NCBI RefSeq assembly: GCF_000833025.1
Contig: NZ_CP010817.1
Span: 2,356,001 to 2,420,000 of the forward strand
Source of the DNA: Myroides profundi
GTDB lineage: Bacteria > Bacteroidota > Bacteroidia > Flavobacteriales > Flavobacteriaceae
Length of the DNA: 64,000 nucleotides
Direction: 5' to 3'
Below are positions 25,879 through 34,545 of the stretch, piece after piece. Below the pieces are notes generated by a model. The model was not told the DNA's origin. It did not search any database and was given only the letters and a program-made list of their open reading frames with translations. Both the position numbers and the translations under genes were made by a program. Positions within the stretch are counted from its first letter, which is position 1; each line of letters opens with the position of its first letter.

Positions 25879-26262
25879 ATGAAAGTCGGAATTACTTTCG
25901 TAGCTTTTGAATTTTTACATTCTGGATATATTCAAATGCTAGAAGAAGCTAAAAAACAATGTGATTATCTTATCGTTGGGTTAAACACGGTTTGCAAAGA
26001 TGAAACAGGAATACTTCTATCCAAAGAATACTCTCTTGTAGAGAGATACATTACTTTAAAAGCATGTAAATATGTTGACGAAATTATTCCTTACCACACA
26101 GAACAAGACCTAGAAGACATTCTACGTTCATTTAAAATAGACATTCGTATTCTTGGATCAGAATACAAAACGAAAGATTATACTGCTAAAGATTATTGTA
26201 AAAACAAAGGAATAAAAATCCACTTTAATCATAGAGATCTAAAACCTCAAAAAGTATGGTAA
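25879..26262 (+). CDS. Cytidylyl/adenylyl-transferase-like protein with altered HxGH motif
   Basis: A 127-residue nucleotidyltransferase-fold protein related to TagD/RfaE-type enzymes: GITFVAFEFLHSGYIQMLEEAK, DYLIVGLNT, VERYITLKACKYVDEIIPY, IRILGSEYKTKDYTAKDYC. The catalytic HxGH reads HSGY (His14, Tyr17), and the C-terminal Ser/Thr-rich motif (SSSxLR in relatives) is missing; the protein ends NHRDLKPQKVW. Both losses suggest weak or no nucleotidyl transfer. It is the only rightward gene inside a leftward locus and faces the HAD gene across a shared terminator. It might otherwise make a CDP-linked alditol for the polysaccharide. Confidence 0.7.
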   Translation: MKVGITFVAFEFLHSGYIQMLEEAKKQCDYLIVGLNTVCKDETGILLSKEYSLVERYITLKACKYVDEIIPYHTEQDLEDILRSFKIDIRILGSEYKTKDYTAKDYCKNKGIKIHFNHRDLKPQKVW

Positions 26263-26263
26263 C

Positions 26264-26300
26264 AAAAAAAAACTACTATTTAATAAAATAGTAGTTTTTT
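26264..26300. terminator. Bidirectional terminator between convergent genes
   Basis: Stem AACTACTATTT-aata-AAATAGTAGTT (26271-26296) flanked by an A run and a T run. It serves both the rightward 25879 gene and the leftward 26951 gene. Confidence 0.85.
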
Positions 26301-26303
26301 TTA

Positions 26304-26951
26304 TTACTTTATGAGCTCTAAAACATTATAGAGAGTATCAACTTTATATTGGGGCAAAAGTTTCTCTTCTACCAAAAAATCTTGTTTATGAATATTATTT
26401 CCATCATCCTTAACACATATACTAATCCACCCTAATTTATTTGGAGTAATAAAATCTTTCTTTACATTATCTCCTATGTAATATTTGACTCCTTCAAACT
26501 GATTAAAAACTTCAAAATTTGCAAATTTTGGTTTCATACTACCAAACTCCTCCGAAACAATAACCAAATCAAAATAATCAACTAGACCTATCGCTTTTAG
26601 TTTATTCCGTTGAGTTATTGAACGGCCATCTGTGATGAGTCCCAAAATCCACTTTTGTTCTTTACAATAAGACAACAATTCTTTTGCACCTTCTACTAAG
26701 TTCAATGTAGGAAGATGATTACGATACCAATCTAAAAGTTGAGAAACTTCAGCTGTAGAATACTCCTCAGTCAACCATTTAAAAACATTTTCTCCTCTAT
26801 AATAAAGAACTAACATTTTATCAAACAAACTCGCATTATTAGGATCAACCTTTGAAGCTATTTCTTTATATGCTGATTCTAAATAATGAATCTCTTTTAT
26901 AAGAGTATCATCTAAGTCAAATACTACAACTTTCTTATCCTTCATAACCAT
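26304..26951 (-). CDS. HAD-superfamily hydrolase
   Basis: A 215-residue cytoplasmic HAD phosphatase. Motif I is VVVFDLDDTLIK (nucleophile Asp12, Asp14), motif II LITDGRS, motif III the Lys in SMKPKF, and motif IV YIGDNVKKDF. A small helical cap lies between motifs I and II. Its start overlaps the end of the upstream ATP-grasp gene by 17 bp, so the two are tightly coupled. In O-antigen and capsule loci this pairing often serves synthesis or transfer of a modified sugar or amino-acid substituent; the substrate is unknown. Because of the convergent gene it is the last of the continuous leftward block. Confidence 0.8.
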   Translation of the reverse strand: MVMKDKKVVVFDLDDTLIKEIHYLESAYKEIASKVDPNNASLFDKMLVLYYRGENVFKWLTEEYSTAEVSQLLDWYRNHLPTLNLVEGAKELLSYCKEQKWILGLITDGRSITQRNKLKAIGLVDYFDLVIVSEEFGSMKPKFANFEVFNQFEGVKYYIGDNVKKDFITPNKLGWISICVKDDGNNIHKQDFLVEEKLLPQYKVDTLYNVLELIK

Positions 26952-27903
26952 TAACTAAAACTTCAGCATCATATCGTAACATAAGTAAATTACTCTCCCA
27001 TTCATCTGTATAACCTACAGTCTCATTTAAGATATACTCTTGTATCAACCATTTTGGGTAATTAGCACCAGCCAAATAACTTAATGGATAACCTCCACCA
27101 AAACGCGAATTAATCTCTATTGCAACAATACGTTTATTATCTTGATTAAAGAAAAACTGCATTGTAAGACATCCTATAGCCCCATCGATATGTTGCAATT
27201 TATCTTTAATAAAACCTACTAACTCATTCTTATGTGTTACACCTTTATTAATTTCACCTGCTCTAACAAATATACGTTTACGAGGTACAGCACAGCATAA
27301 CTCATTATTTTTATTATAATAACAATCTACTGTATACTCATCATACAACTTAGTATCAATGTATTCCATAAACATAAGTTTTGGATTAGTCAAATGATAC
27401 TCAGTCAATTCTTCCTCCTTATTTATCAAAAAGATATCTTTGCTTAAACTTCCATCATATGGTTTAATAAATAAAGGAAAAGTCAAAGCATTTTTATTCA
27501 TAGGAGTTGGTATCTCTACTCCTTTATCAATAAAAAATTCATTTATTATTCGTTTATCACGACATGCCTGAATAAACTCTTCACTACTTACAATAGGTAT
27601 AATACCCTCTGCTGAAAACAAATGTCGATATTCTGATAATACAGCTAATTCAGTATCTATTGTTGGAATAATCAACTTTATTCCCCATTCTTTACAGATA
27701 CTCAATAGTGAATCTATATAATTTGAATCTGTGACCCTTGGTACACTTTTATATCCATCAGACACATGACATGCTGGTGCCAAGATAGGATTTAAATCAA
27801 CAGTATATACTTTACTAGATTCTGATATTTTTTTTAACTCTTTTTGAAACGCTTTAACTAGAGAGACTCTCTGTCCTGCTGATGTTATTAATATATTATC
27901 CAT
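26935..27903 (-). CDS. ATP-grasp ligase, carbamoyl-phosphate-synthase-like
   Basis: A 322-residue ATP-grasp enzyme. The N-terminal Rossmann part is NILITSAGQRVSLVKAFQKE, with the PreATP-grasp motif IIPTIDTEL. The ATP-binding lobe includes PLFIKPYDGSLSKDIFLI, and the metal-binding end IVAIEINSRFGGGYPLS. Such enzymes join a carboxylate to an amine through an acyl phosphate. In a polysaccharide locus making a hexuronic acid, amidation of that acid or ligation of an amino acid is a plausible reaction, but is inferred. Its start shares one base with the preceding transferase stop, showing translational coupling. Confidence 0.8.
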   Translation of the reverse strand: MDNILITSAGQRVSLVKAFQKELKKISESSKVYTVDLNPILAPACHVSDGYKSVPRVTDSNYIDSLLSICKEWGIKLIIPTIDTELAVLSEYRHLFSAEGIIPIVSSEEFIQACRDKRIINEFFIDKGVEIPTPMNKNALTFPLFIKPYDGSLSKDIFLINKEEELTEYHLTNPKLMFMEYIDTKLYDEYTVDCYYNKNNELCCAVPRKRIFVRAGEINKGVTHKNELVGFIKDKLQHIDGAIGCLTMQFFFNQDNKRIVAIEINSRFGGGYPLSYLAGANYPKWLIQEYILNETVGYTDEWESNLLMLRYDAEVLVNGYEG

Positions 27904-28508
27904 TACTTACTTCCTTTAAATACTTCCATTGTTGCTTCACCCTCTTGAGAAATTCCTTCTCGCACAAAAACCTTTTTAATTGTCAAAAAGAAAATCTTCA
28001 CATCTAATGTTAAACTTAGATGATCAACATAATAAACATCCAATTCAAACTTTCGTTCCCAAGAAATAGCATTACGCCCATTTACCTGAGCCCATCCGGT
28101 AATCCCTGGCTTCACTTCATGTCTTCTCTTTTGCTCAGCATTGTAAAGCTCTAAATACTGAGGCAATAATGGACGAGGTCCTATTAGACTCATATCTCCT
28201 TTTAACACATTGATTAATTGTGGTATTTCATCTAAAGAAGTCTTACGTACAAATGCACCAATAGAAGTCAATCGCTCAGCATCAGATAGTAAATTACCTT
28301 CACTATCCCTCTTATCATTCATCGTCTTAAATTTTACTATCTTAAAGATCTTTCCTCCTTTACCTGGACGTGCTTGAAAAAAGAATGGTTTGCCATCATT
28401 CGCAAAATACAATCCTATAACTACAACCATAAAAATAGGACTTAATAGTGTTAATCCTATTAAAACTGCTAAAAAATCAAAGGTTCTTTTGAATAAAATT
28501 TTGTACAT
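27903..28508 (-). CDS. PglC-type phosphoglycosyl transferase initiating the repeat unit
   Basis: A 201-residue monotopic transferase of the bacterial sugar transferase family. It has an N-terminal membrane hairpin ([25 protein letters not shown]), then [43 protein letters not shown] with the catalytic Asp-Glu pair, and [13 protein letters not shown]. The short form lacks the extra WbaP membrane region and matches PglC/WecP-like enzymes that move a phospho-sugar, often a diNAcBac or HexNAc, onto undecaprenyl phosphate at the inner membrane. It sets the first sugar of the unit. Neighbouring acyltransferase and aminotransferase genes support an acetamido-sugar. Confidence 0.88.
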   Translation of the reverse strand: MYKILFKRTFDFLAVLIGLTLLSPIFMVVVIGLYFANDGKPFFFQARPGKGGKIFKIVKFKTMNDKRDSEGNLLSDAERLTSIGAFVRKTSLDEIPQLINVLKGDMSLIGPRPLLPQYLELYNAEQKRRHEVKPGITGWAQVNGRNAISWERKFELDVYYVDHLSLTLDVKIFFLTIKKVFVREGISQEGEATMEVFKGSK

Positions 28509-28511
28509 ATT

Positions 28512-28937
28512 TTATCTTATTATTTGCCCTTCATTACTAACAGATATTCCCTCTTTTACAACTCTAGCCGGATTTCCTGCTACTATACAATGTGGAGGTA
28601 CATCTTTTGTTACAACAGAACCACTAGCCACTACAGAATGTTCATGAACAGTAATTCCTGGCATGATGATAGCACGGATTCCTATTATACAATTGTTCTT
28701 TATAATAGTGTCTACTTTTAAAGCTCTACTATAATCATGTGCTAAAATTACAGATTGATAGAGTACTCTACTATATTTACCTATATATATGCCTTTTGGA
28801 TTTATACTTTTATCTAATTTAGCTTTAAATGATACTTTTGCGCTAGGGTCAACATGCATACCGTAGATTTTATTCATTACAAAAATCTTATAGGCAGATA
28901 TAATATGCCAAAGAGTTTCTCTTACTTTACTTATCAT
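28512..28937 (-). CDS. Hexapeptide-repeat O/N-acyltransferase, copy B
   Basis: A 141-residue LbH acyltransferase (MISKVRETLWHIISAYKIF), the closest paralogue of the 25295-25720 gene across its whole length. It has hexapeptide turns through KVDTIIKNNCIIGIRAIIMPG and the terminal SVVTKDVPPHCIVAGNPARVVKEG. ILAHDYSR carries the likely catalytic His. It sits 3 bp before the PglC-like gene, in the position of PglD or WeeI-type enzymes, so N-acetylation of the 4-amino sugar made by the DegT enzyme is possible; O-acetylation of another residue is the alternative. Confidence 0.82.
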   Translation of the reverse strand: MISKVRETLWHIISAYKIFVMNKIYGMHVDPSAKVSFKAKLDKSINPKGIYIGKYSRVLYQSVILAHDYSRALKVDTIIKNNCIIGIRAIIMPGITVHEHSVVASGSVVTKDVPPHCIVAGNPARVVKEGISVSNEGQIIR

Positions 28938-28941
28938 ATAC

Positions 28942-29940
28942 TTACAAATAACTAAAAATTTTGCTATTCACTAAACGTTTAAATAACAATTTATTATTTA
29001 AAATTTTCACTAAAACCTTATACATAATTTTTTGTTTCTTACTACCACGATATAAATTAGGAAATATTGTTATCCTGTTTATATCAACGCGATCAAAATA
29101 TACTTGTATATCTTCATAATCCAATCCAAGTTTCAACATTCTTACTATCATAAAAAAATAAATTGACTCTCTACGCTCACGAAGATTTCTTAATGCTAAA
29201 GAAGAAAGCTTAATATTTTTTGCTTTTTCAAAAAGTCTACAATGTTGATTCAATGAAAAAATCAAATCTTCAACTACTTTTAATTCGTGTAGTTTATTTC
29301 GTACTTTCCTAATTGAATCTGGATTATGAAAATAATTATACACAACAAGATTAACAACTCCTATTTTATTACAATTTAAATATAGTTCTGTAGAAAAATA
29401 ATCATCTTCCATTAATTTACCTTCCACAAATTTCAATCCTATATCTGTTAACAATTTTCTTTTGATAATTTTATTAACAGCAAAAGGTGTAAAATAATAA
29501 GTCTCAATAAATTCTTCTTTTTCAAATATCCTTAGTTCATTCTCGTGTAAAATTACCTCTTTAATTTCCCCATTAAAATTTAATTCATATCCAAACTCTA
29601 ATACATCCAAATCACTATCTAGGCAATTACACAAAAGAGTACTTAAACAATTACTGTTGTAAAAATCATCTGAATCTAAAAATATAACGTATTTTCCTAT
29701 TGCTACTTCTACACCACGATTTCTAACCGCACTTAACCCTTTATTCTCTTGATCTAGGACTTTTATAAAAGGAAAATATTCCTCTTCTAACTCCTTTGCA
29801 AGTTTCAATGTATTATCCTTTGATCCATCATTTATGATCAGTACCTCAAAATCTTCTAATCCTTGTCTAAAAACTGAATCAATACATCTCTTTAAATAAA
29901 GTTCAACATTATATGCAGGAACAATAATAGATAATTTCAT
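28942..29940 (-). CDS. Family 2 glycosyltransferase
   Basis: A 332-residue cytoplasmic-face enzyme with a GT-A fold: SIIVPAYNVELYLKRCIDSV at the start, NDGSKDNT for nucleotide binding, and the metal-binding DSDD in YVIFLDSDDFYN. GT2 members are inverting transferases adding one sugar from a nucleotide donor to the undecaprenyl-linked chain. The C-terminal 100 residues are basic and amphipathic (RNLRERRESIYFF, KILNNKLLFKRLV) and probably sit on the membrane. It is spaced 3 bp from the next gene and 4 bp from the upstream one. Confidence 0.88.
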   Translation of the reverse strand: MKLSIIVPAYNVELYLKRCIDSVFRQGLEDFEVLIINDGSKDNTLKLAKELEEEYFPFIKVLDQENKGLSAVRNRGVEVAIGKYVIFLDSDDFYNSNCLSTLLCNCLDSDLDVLEFGYELNFNGEIKEVILHENELRIFEKEEFIETYYFTPFAVNKIIKRKLLTDIGLKFVEGKLMEDDYFSTELYLNCNKIGVVNLVVYNYFHNPDSIRKVRNKLHELKVVEDLIFSLNQHCRLFEKAKNIKLSSLALRNLRERRESIYFFMIVRMLKLGLDYEDIQVYFDRVDINRITIFPNLYRGSKKQKIMYKVLVKILNNKLLFKRLVNSKIFSYL

Positions 29941-29943
29941 AAA

Positions 29944-31038
29944 TTATTTATTTAGTAGTTTTAAATATCTCTGTAATATATTTTCACGATCAAATAATTT
30001 TTCAAATATTTGTCGATTTTCTCTTCCCATTTCGGATAATTTAGTTGCTTCAGAGTTAATCAAAGCTGATAAGGCTCTAGCTATGGAGTCAAAATCTTTA
30101 GATTCGCATAAAAAACCAGTTTCCTTATCCTTAATAAAAACTTCATTATCTGAAACCTTAGTCGTTATAATTGGTTTACCTAAAGCCATTGCCTCACAAA
30201 TTGTATTAGACAAGCCTTCAAAATGACTAAACAACCCTACTGCATCTGCATTTGACATAATTGGTAGAATCTCTTTTGTTGGAGGATAGAATGTAAAAAC
30301 ATCTTCCAATTGATATTTCTTTATCTTTTCAACCGCCTTTTTTTTTGAATCATCTATCTCAAATTCATGTCCATACCAAGCTATTTTTAATTGTTTTTTC
30401 TCCGAGTCTGACAATAAATTAACTCCTTCTACTAATCCCTCTAAATTTTTCCAATACCTTAAATTAGCAGGTATAACAATGTGTATCTTATTATCTTTCT
30501 TATAAACATAGTCTTCATTGACTTCAAACTTAGATAAATCATATAGATTATAAATTACTCCACATTTATTCTTTTTTAAAAAAGGATTAACTTGTAAAAC
30601 CATGTTAATATTACATTGTGAATTAGCAATAACATGATCTGCTCTAAAATGAAGTATACGATAAAGTTTTTGTTTAATAGAAGTCATAATAGCAGGATTA
30701 GCACTTCGCTCTCCAACCACCAACTTCCATTTTCTAGATGGGAAACTAGCTACTTCAGCAATAAAACATGGTCCTTCTAAAAAAGCCAAAACAGAGTCAT
30801 ATTGTCCAGTTCTTATTATCTTTCTGCATCTCTGTAATCTATTAAAATATCCTCCCTCTTCAGGGATATTAATAACTTCTATATCTCGTTCTATTAAAAC
30901 TTTTTCGTAAAAATCACTTCTACGATAAGTCAAAAAAGTTATACTATGCCCTAAATCCTTAAATTCTAAAGCAAGATTTACCATCTGACGCTGAGCTCCT
31001 CCAGAACCCAATTCATCAATAAAAAACAATAATTTCAT
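29944..31038 (-). CDS. Family 4 glycosyltransferase
   Basis: A 364-residue GT-B enzyme. The N-terminal acceptor domain starts LLFFIDELGSGGAQRQMVNLA, the linker has IVIPANLRYWKNLEGLV, and the donor-binding EX7E motif is EGLSNTICEAMALGKPII near residues 280-300. GT4 members are retaining transferases using nucleotide-sugar donors. Within this operon it builds the repeat unit on the inner leaflet. It is 3 bp from the polymerase gene. Confidence 0.9.
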   Translation of the reverse strand: MKLLFFIDELGSGGAQRQMVNLALEFKDLGHSITFLTYRRSDFYEKVLIERDIEVINIPEEGGYFNRLQRCRKIIRTGQYDSVLAFLEGPCFIAEVASFPSRKWKLVVGERSANPAIMTSIKQKLYRILHFRADHVIANSQCNINMVLQVNPFLKKNKCGVIYNLYDLSKFEVNEDYVYKKDNKIHIVIPANLRYWKNLEGLVEGVNLLSDSEKKQLKIAWYGHEFEIDDSKKKAVEKIKKYQLEDVFTFYPPTKEILPIMSNADAVGLFSHFEGLSNTICEAMALGKPIITTKVSDNEVFIKDKETGFLCESKDFDSIARALSALINSEATKLSEMGRENRQIFEKLFDRENILQRYLKLLNK

Positions 31039-31041
31039 ACC

Positions 31042-32265
31042 TTATTTCCAAGTCGTTTTTAAAGGTTCCTCTACATCACTACCAAACAAAGATGCACTAG
31101 TCAAATTTTCTACTTTAAAATTTGATTCAATAAAATTATAACGATATTTATAAGTATCTAAAATAAAATTACCAAAAACATAAAAAACAAACAAATGAAA
31201 CAACTTATTAATATAAAACATATAAAACTTTATCATAAATAAAACACTTAAAAACAAAGCTATGGTATCATAATATTGAGAAATTGTCGGTGAACTTGAA
31301 AACACATTTCTCAACGAAATAATAACAAAGAAAGAATTTAATAGTACTTTATCTTTAAAATCCGATTTACGATATATATAAACAAACATTAATATAAAAT
31401 AGACCCATAAGCTTTTATATAACAAAATTAACTTGAAAATGGCTGCATTTTGAGCAGCTTCACTTAAAATATCATTATACATTAAATAGTCATTTGCCTT
31501 ACTAATATAACTTCCTGCTAATGGCAACATACTAATCCATTGAAACAATAATTCACTAGGTATCAAAGTAAAAAAGAAAGAAACATAAAAAACTTTTCTA
31601 AAGTTAACTTTTCCTAAAGTAAAGAACAGTATAATAAAGCTTACAACTACTAAAGAAGTAGCAAAATGCGAATAAACAGCTAAAAATAAAAACAAAAAAC
31701 CAGAAAATTTCTTTTGACAATAACACAGATAATACCAGCCTAATAAAGCAAATGCAGCTCCTACATAAAAACGTAATCCTGAAAATAGATAAGTATAATT
31801 AAATGAAAAAATAACAAGGCAAAAACACATAAAAAAAACCCACTTAGAAAAGCTAAATATCTCTTTATTTATTTTAACATATAACAACAAGAAAATATAA
31901 GTAGTTAAGGTACTTGCTACGAAAAACACCGAACGTGGATCATTTGTAAACAAACTCAATAAATACATAATTCCATAAACAAAAGAATCAGGTAAATTAT
32001 TATTTGTCAAATAATCCATAAATCCACTAAATGAATCCAATCCACTTATCTCATAAAAACGTTCATAATGTCGGACTCTATCATCATTATCCAAAGGAAT
32101 ATATACAAAACTGAATGCTCCAATAACTAAAGAAAATAATAACAAAGAAACCTTATCTTTTCTATATACATTAAATAGAATAACTAATAAGGATAACAAT
32201 GGTGTTAGTATCCAAAATATTAAACTCTCTAAATAAATCCTAGAAGATACATTAATACCTTTCAT
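31042..32265 (-). CDS. EpsG-family membrane protein, probable Wzy polymerase
   Basis: A 407-residue polytopic inner-membrane protein with about ten hydrophobic segments (ESLIFWILTPLLSLLVILF, YLFSGLRFYVGAAFALLGWYYL, FLFLAVYSHFATSLVVVSFI). The Arg in LRFYVG and the H in YSHFA match the EpsG family, which replaces classical Wzy in many Bacteroidota. It would join repeat units in the periplasm. Being the only polymerase candidate in a cluster with a flippase supports the call; polymerases diverge fast, so the assignment rests on topology and context. Confidence 0.78.
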   Translation of the reverse strand: MKGINVSSRIYLESLIFWILTPLLSLLVILFNVYRKDKVSLLLFSLVIGAFSFVYIPLDNDDRVRHYERFYEISGLDSFSGFMDYLTNNNLPDSFVYGIMYLLSLFTNDPRSVFFVASTLTTYIFLLLYVKINKEIFSFSKWVFFMCFCLVIFSFNYTYLFSGLRFYVGAAFALLGWYYLCYCQKKFSGFLFLFLAVYSHFATSLVVVSFIILFFTLGKVNFRKVFYVSFFFTLIPSELLFQWISMLPLAGSYISKANDYLMYNDILSEAAQNAAIFKLILLYKSLWVYFILMFVYIYRKSDFKDKVLLNSFFVIISLRNVFSSSPTISQYYDTIALFLSVLFMIKFYMFYINKLFHLFVFYVFGNFILDTYKYRYNFIESNFKVENLTSASLFGSDVEEPLKTTWK

Positions 32266-32281
32266 ATATATTTTTTAACAA

Positions 32282-33301
32282 TTATTTCTCTAACAAATCT
32301 TGGATAATCCAATCTAAACCATTGAATTTTTTATCTTTATGATATACACCATCTCGAGTCCAATACCCATAATCAAACTCATCCTGGTCTACACCATAAC
32401 AATAGGAATTTTCAATAACATACAGTTGATTATCACGATTATCTCTAACCAAATCCAATGCACATGATTGTAACTGTAAACGATCTGCAATATCAAATGC
32501 AAACTTTATTACTTCACTTGACAACAGCTCGGTTTCATGTGTTAAATTATTACTTCCAGACGCTCTAAAGTCACCTTCTCGGGTATAACGTACCATAGCT
32601 AAAGCCTTATCACCAGTAATCTGAATCCTGATATCATATCCATCATTTGGAATAAACTCTTGAAAATATACATATCCTTTTTGTCTTGGTAATAGATGAG
32701 CCTTACCTAAACGAGGAAATAAACTCAGTATAAACATTTTAAGAACTTCATTTAAAGAAGCTCTTTTTTTAAAAAAAAGTTTAAATTTATCTTTACATAC
32801 ACTCCAATAATCGAATCCAGAAAACCCTTTTCCAAAGGCCTTATTAATAAAGCGTTTTGCCTCTCCTTTATCTCTAATCATTTTTACATTAGAACTTCCA
32901 GCTCCTCCTCGAAGTTTAAAAATCTTAGGGTAAGAAATATTATCTACCCATTTTAAAGCAGATGTTTTTTCATAGAACGCCCAAGCTTTAGCAGCAGGAA
33001 TATTATTAGCTTCAAATAAATACTTTTGTCCTAATTTATCATCAAAATGCCACCCTGTCTTAAAATCAGGGAAAACTTTAACTCCTGCTTGTTCTAAAGA
33101 AAACAACAACTGCTTAGCAAAATTAACATCTCTATAATCACTGTGGTGGTGGTGCCATAAGAATACTTCACATCCTTTCAAATCATGTATTATAGTATCT
33201 GCATAAGCATTAACTACTATATAATTAATTTTATTAATCTGACAGTACACTATCCAGCGCTTACTATACGCTGTATCACTATTATGAATCCCTATTTTCA
33301 T
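32282..33301 (-). CDS. ATP-grasp domain protein of the polysaccharide locus
   Basis: A 339-residue protein with an ATP-grasp fold of the RimK/YheCD type. The N-terminal part is KIGIHNSDTAYSKRWIVYCQ and FLWHHHHSDYRDV; the nucleotide loop is PKIFKLRGGAGSSNVKMI. Then QEFIPNDGYDIRIQITGDKA, and CALDLVRDNRDNQLYVIENS with the metal-binding Asp/Glu/Asn residues near the end. It probably forms an amide between a sugar carboxylate and an amino compound, or an unrelated peptide-like bond; the substrate is unknown. Its start overlaps the flippase stop by 4 bp (ATGA). It is unrelated in sequence to the other ATP-grasp gene. Confidence 0.72.
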   Translation of the reverse strand: MKIGIHNSDTAYSKRWIVYCQINKINYIVVNAYADTIIHDLKGCEVFLWHHHHSDYRDVNFAKQLLFSLEQAGVKVFPDFKTGWHFDDKLGQKYLFEANNIPAAKAWAFYEKTSALKWVDNISYPKIFKLRGGAGSSNVKMIRDKGEAKRFINKAFGKGFSGFDYWSVCKDKFKLFFKKRASLNEVLKMFILSLFPRLGKAHLLPRQKGYVYFQEFIPNDGYDIRIQITGDKALAMVRYTREGDFRASGSNNLTHETELLSSEVIKFAFDIADRLQLQSCALDLVRDNRDNQLYVIENSYCYGVDQDEFDYGYWTRDGVYHKDKKFNGLDWIIQDLLEK

Positions 33302-34542
33302 ACTTTAACTTTTAAATATTGGCAATACAAACTCCCTCCCATCAATAATCTTGTAACACTCAAGGTAATCGCACATCCTAAAACCCCATAACCAACTATC
33401 AATGGATAAGCAATAGCCATCCCAAACAACGAAAATATTATTGTATTATACATTACTCTCTTATCCATACGTTTTACAATAAAATAATTTAACCCAAATA
33501 TATTATCTAGTACATAACCAAATACGCCAATTAATAATATTAGTAAAACGAACAAAGCTTCAGAATGTTGAATATTTAAGAACATAAAAATATACTTATG
33601 TCCTACAAGAAACAAAAGAATTATAAACAAATAAATACTTAACACTAATTTTCGATATATTTTAAACGCCTCTACTTTTCTATTTAGAAAAGGAAAGAAC
33701 ACCCTTGAAACAATTTCTATAATAGTAATTCCAAGATTTACAACTGTAAGAATGGCTTGATACATACCTACTAAACTCTTAGCTCCAATTAACCCTAATA
33801 AGAATGTACTGGTATTATTATATAATGTTGGTACAAATTGATTGACAAAAAGTGGAAAATTACTTCTTACCGTTTCCCAAACCACTGAGAAATGTAATAC
33901 TTTAAATTTTAATTTATACTTATACATTAATATAAACTGCCCTACTAATCCTGCCCCTATAAATCCCCCACTTTGTAATAATGGATAAATCCAGTAATCA
34001 TTTTCACTATGTATAAAGATGAAAATACAAATTGTAAAAAACAATTTTATACCAACATTTAAATATGTAATATAACGCATTTGCTCAATTCCTTGAAAAA
34101 ACCATTCTGGAAATAAAGCATAACCTACTAATAATAAACTTGAATAAAAATATATCTCTTTATATTGATAAAACGGTGCATAAAACAATACTATCAATCC
34201 AATTACAGCTAATGATAACAACAAAAACACTCCTTTAACAATCAAAACTTTACTATATATAAAATTCAATTGTTCAATATCATCTCTATTAATTGCAACA
34301 TCCCGAACAGCGGTTATTTTAAAACTGAAATCTGTCAAAGACTGAAAATAAGTAATTAAAGAGGCTGCAAATACAACAATTCCATAATTTTCAAATCCTA
34401 GTACTCTAAGAACATATGGTAATGTAATCAAAGGTAAAATCATCCCTATTAACTGCAAAGCAGATAAGGATATAAAATTCTCTAGAAGAGCTTTTGCATC
34501 TTTACTACTAAATTTTTGTTTTATTTTTTTTACTAAACTCAC
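33298..34542 (-). CDS. Wzx-type oligosaccharide flippase
   Basis: A 414-residue inner-membrane protein with about 12 hydrophobic helices, of the polysaccharide biosynthesis (MOP/Wzx) family: FISLSALQLIGMILPLITLPYV, YGIVVFAASLITYFQ, LFPEWFFQGIEQMRYITYLN. The EWFFQGIE motif is typical of Wzx. It moves the lipid-linked repeat unit to the periplasm. It is encoded 3 bp after the nucleotide-sugar dehydrogenase and overlaps the next gene. Confidence 0.88.
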   Translation of the reverse strand: MSLVKKIKQKFSSKDAKALLENFISLSALQLIGMILPLITLPYVLRVLGFENYGIVVFAASLITYFQSLTDFSFKITAVRDVAINRDDIEQLNFIYSKVLIVKGVFLLLSLAVIGLIVLFYAPFYQYKEIYFYSSLLLVGYALFPEWFFQGIEQMRYITYLNVGIKLFFTICIFIFIHSENDYWIYPLLQSGGFIGAGLVGQFILMYKYKLKFKVLHFSVVWETVRSNFPLFVNQFVPTLYNNTSTFLLGLIGAKSLVGMYQAILTVVNLGITIIEIVSRVFFPFLNRKVEAFKIYRKLVLSIYLFIILLFLVGHKYIFMFLNIQHSEALFVLLILLIGVFGYVLDNIFGLNYFIVKRMDKRVMYNTIIFSLFGMAIAYPLIVGYGVLGCAITLSVTRLLMGGSLYCQYLKVKV

Positions 34543-34545
34543 AGC

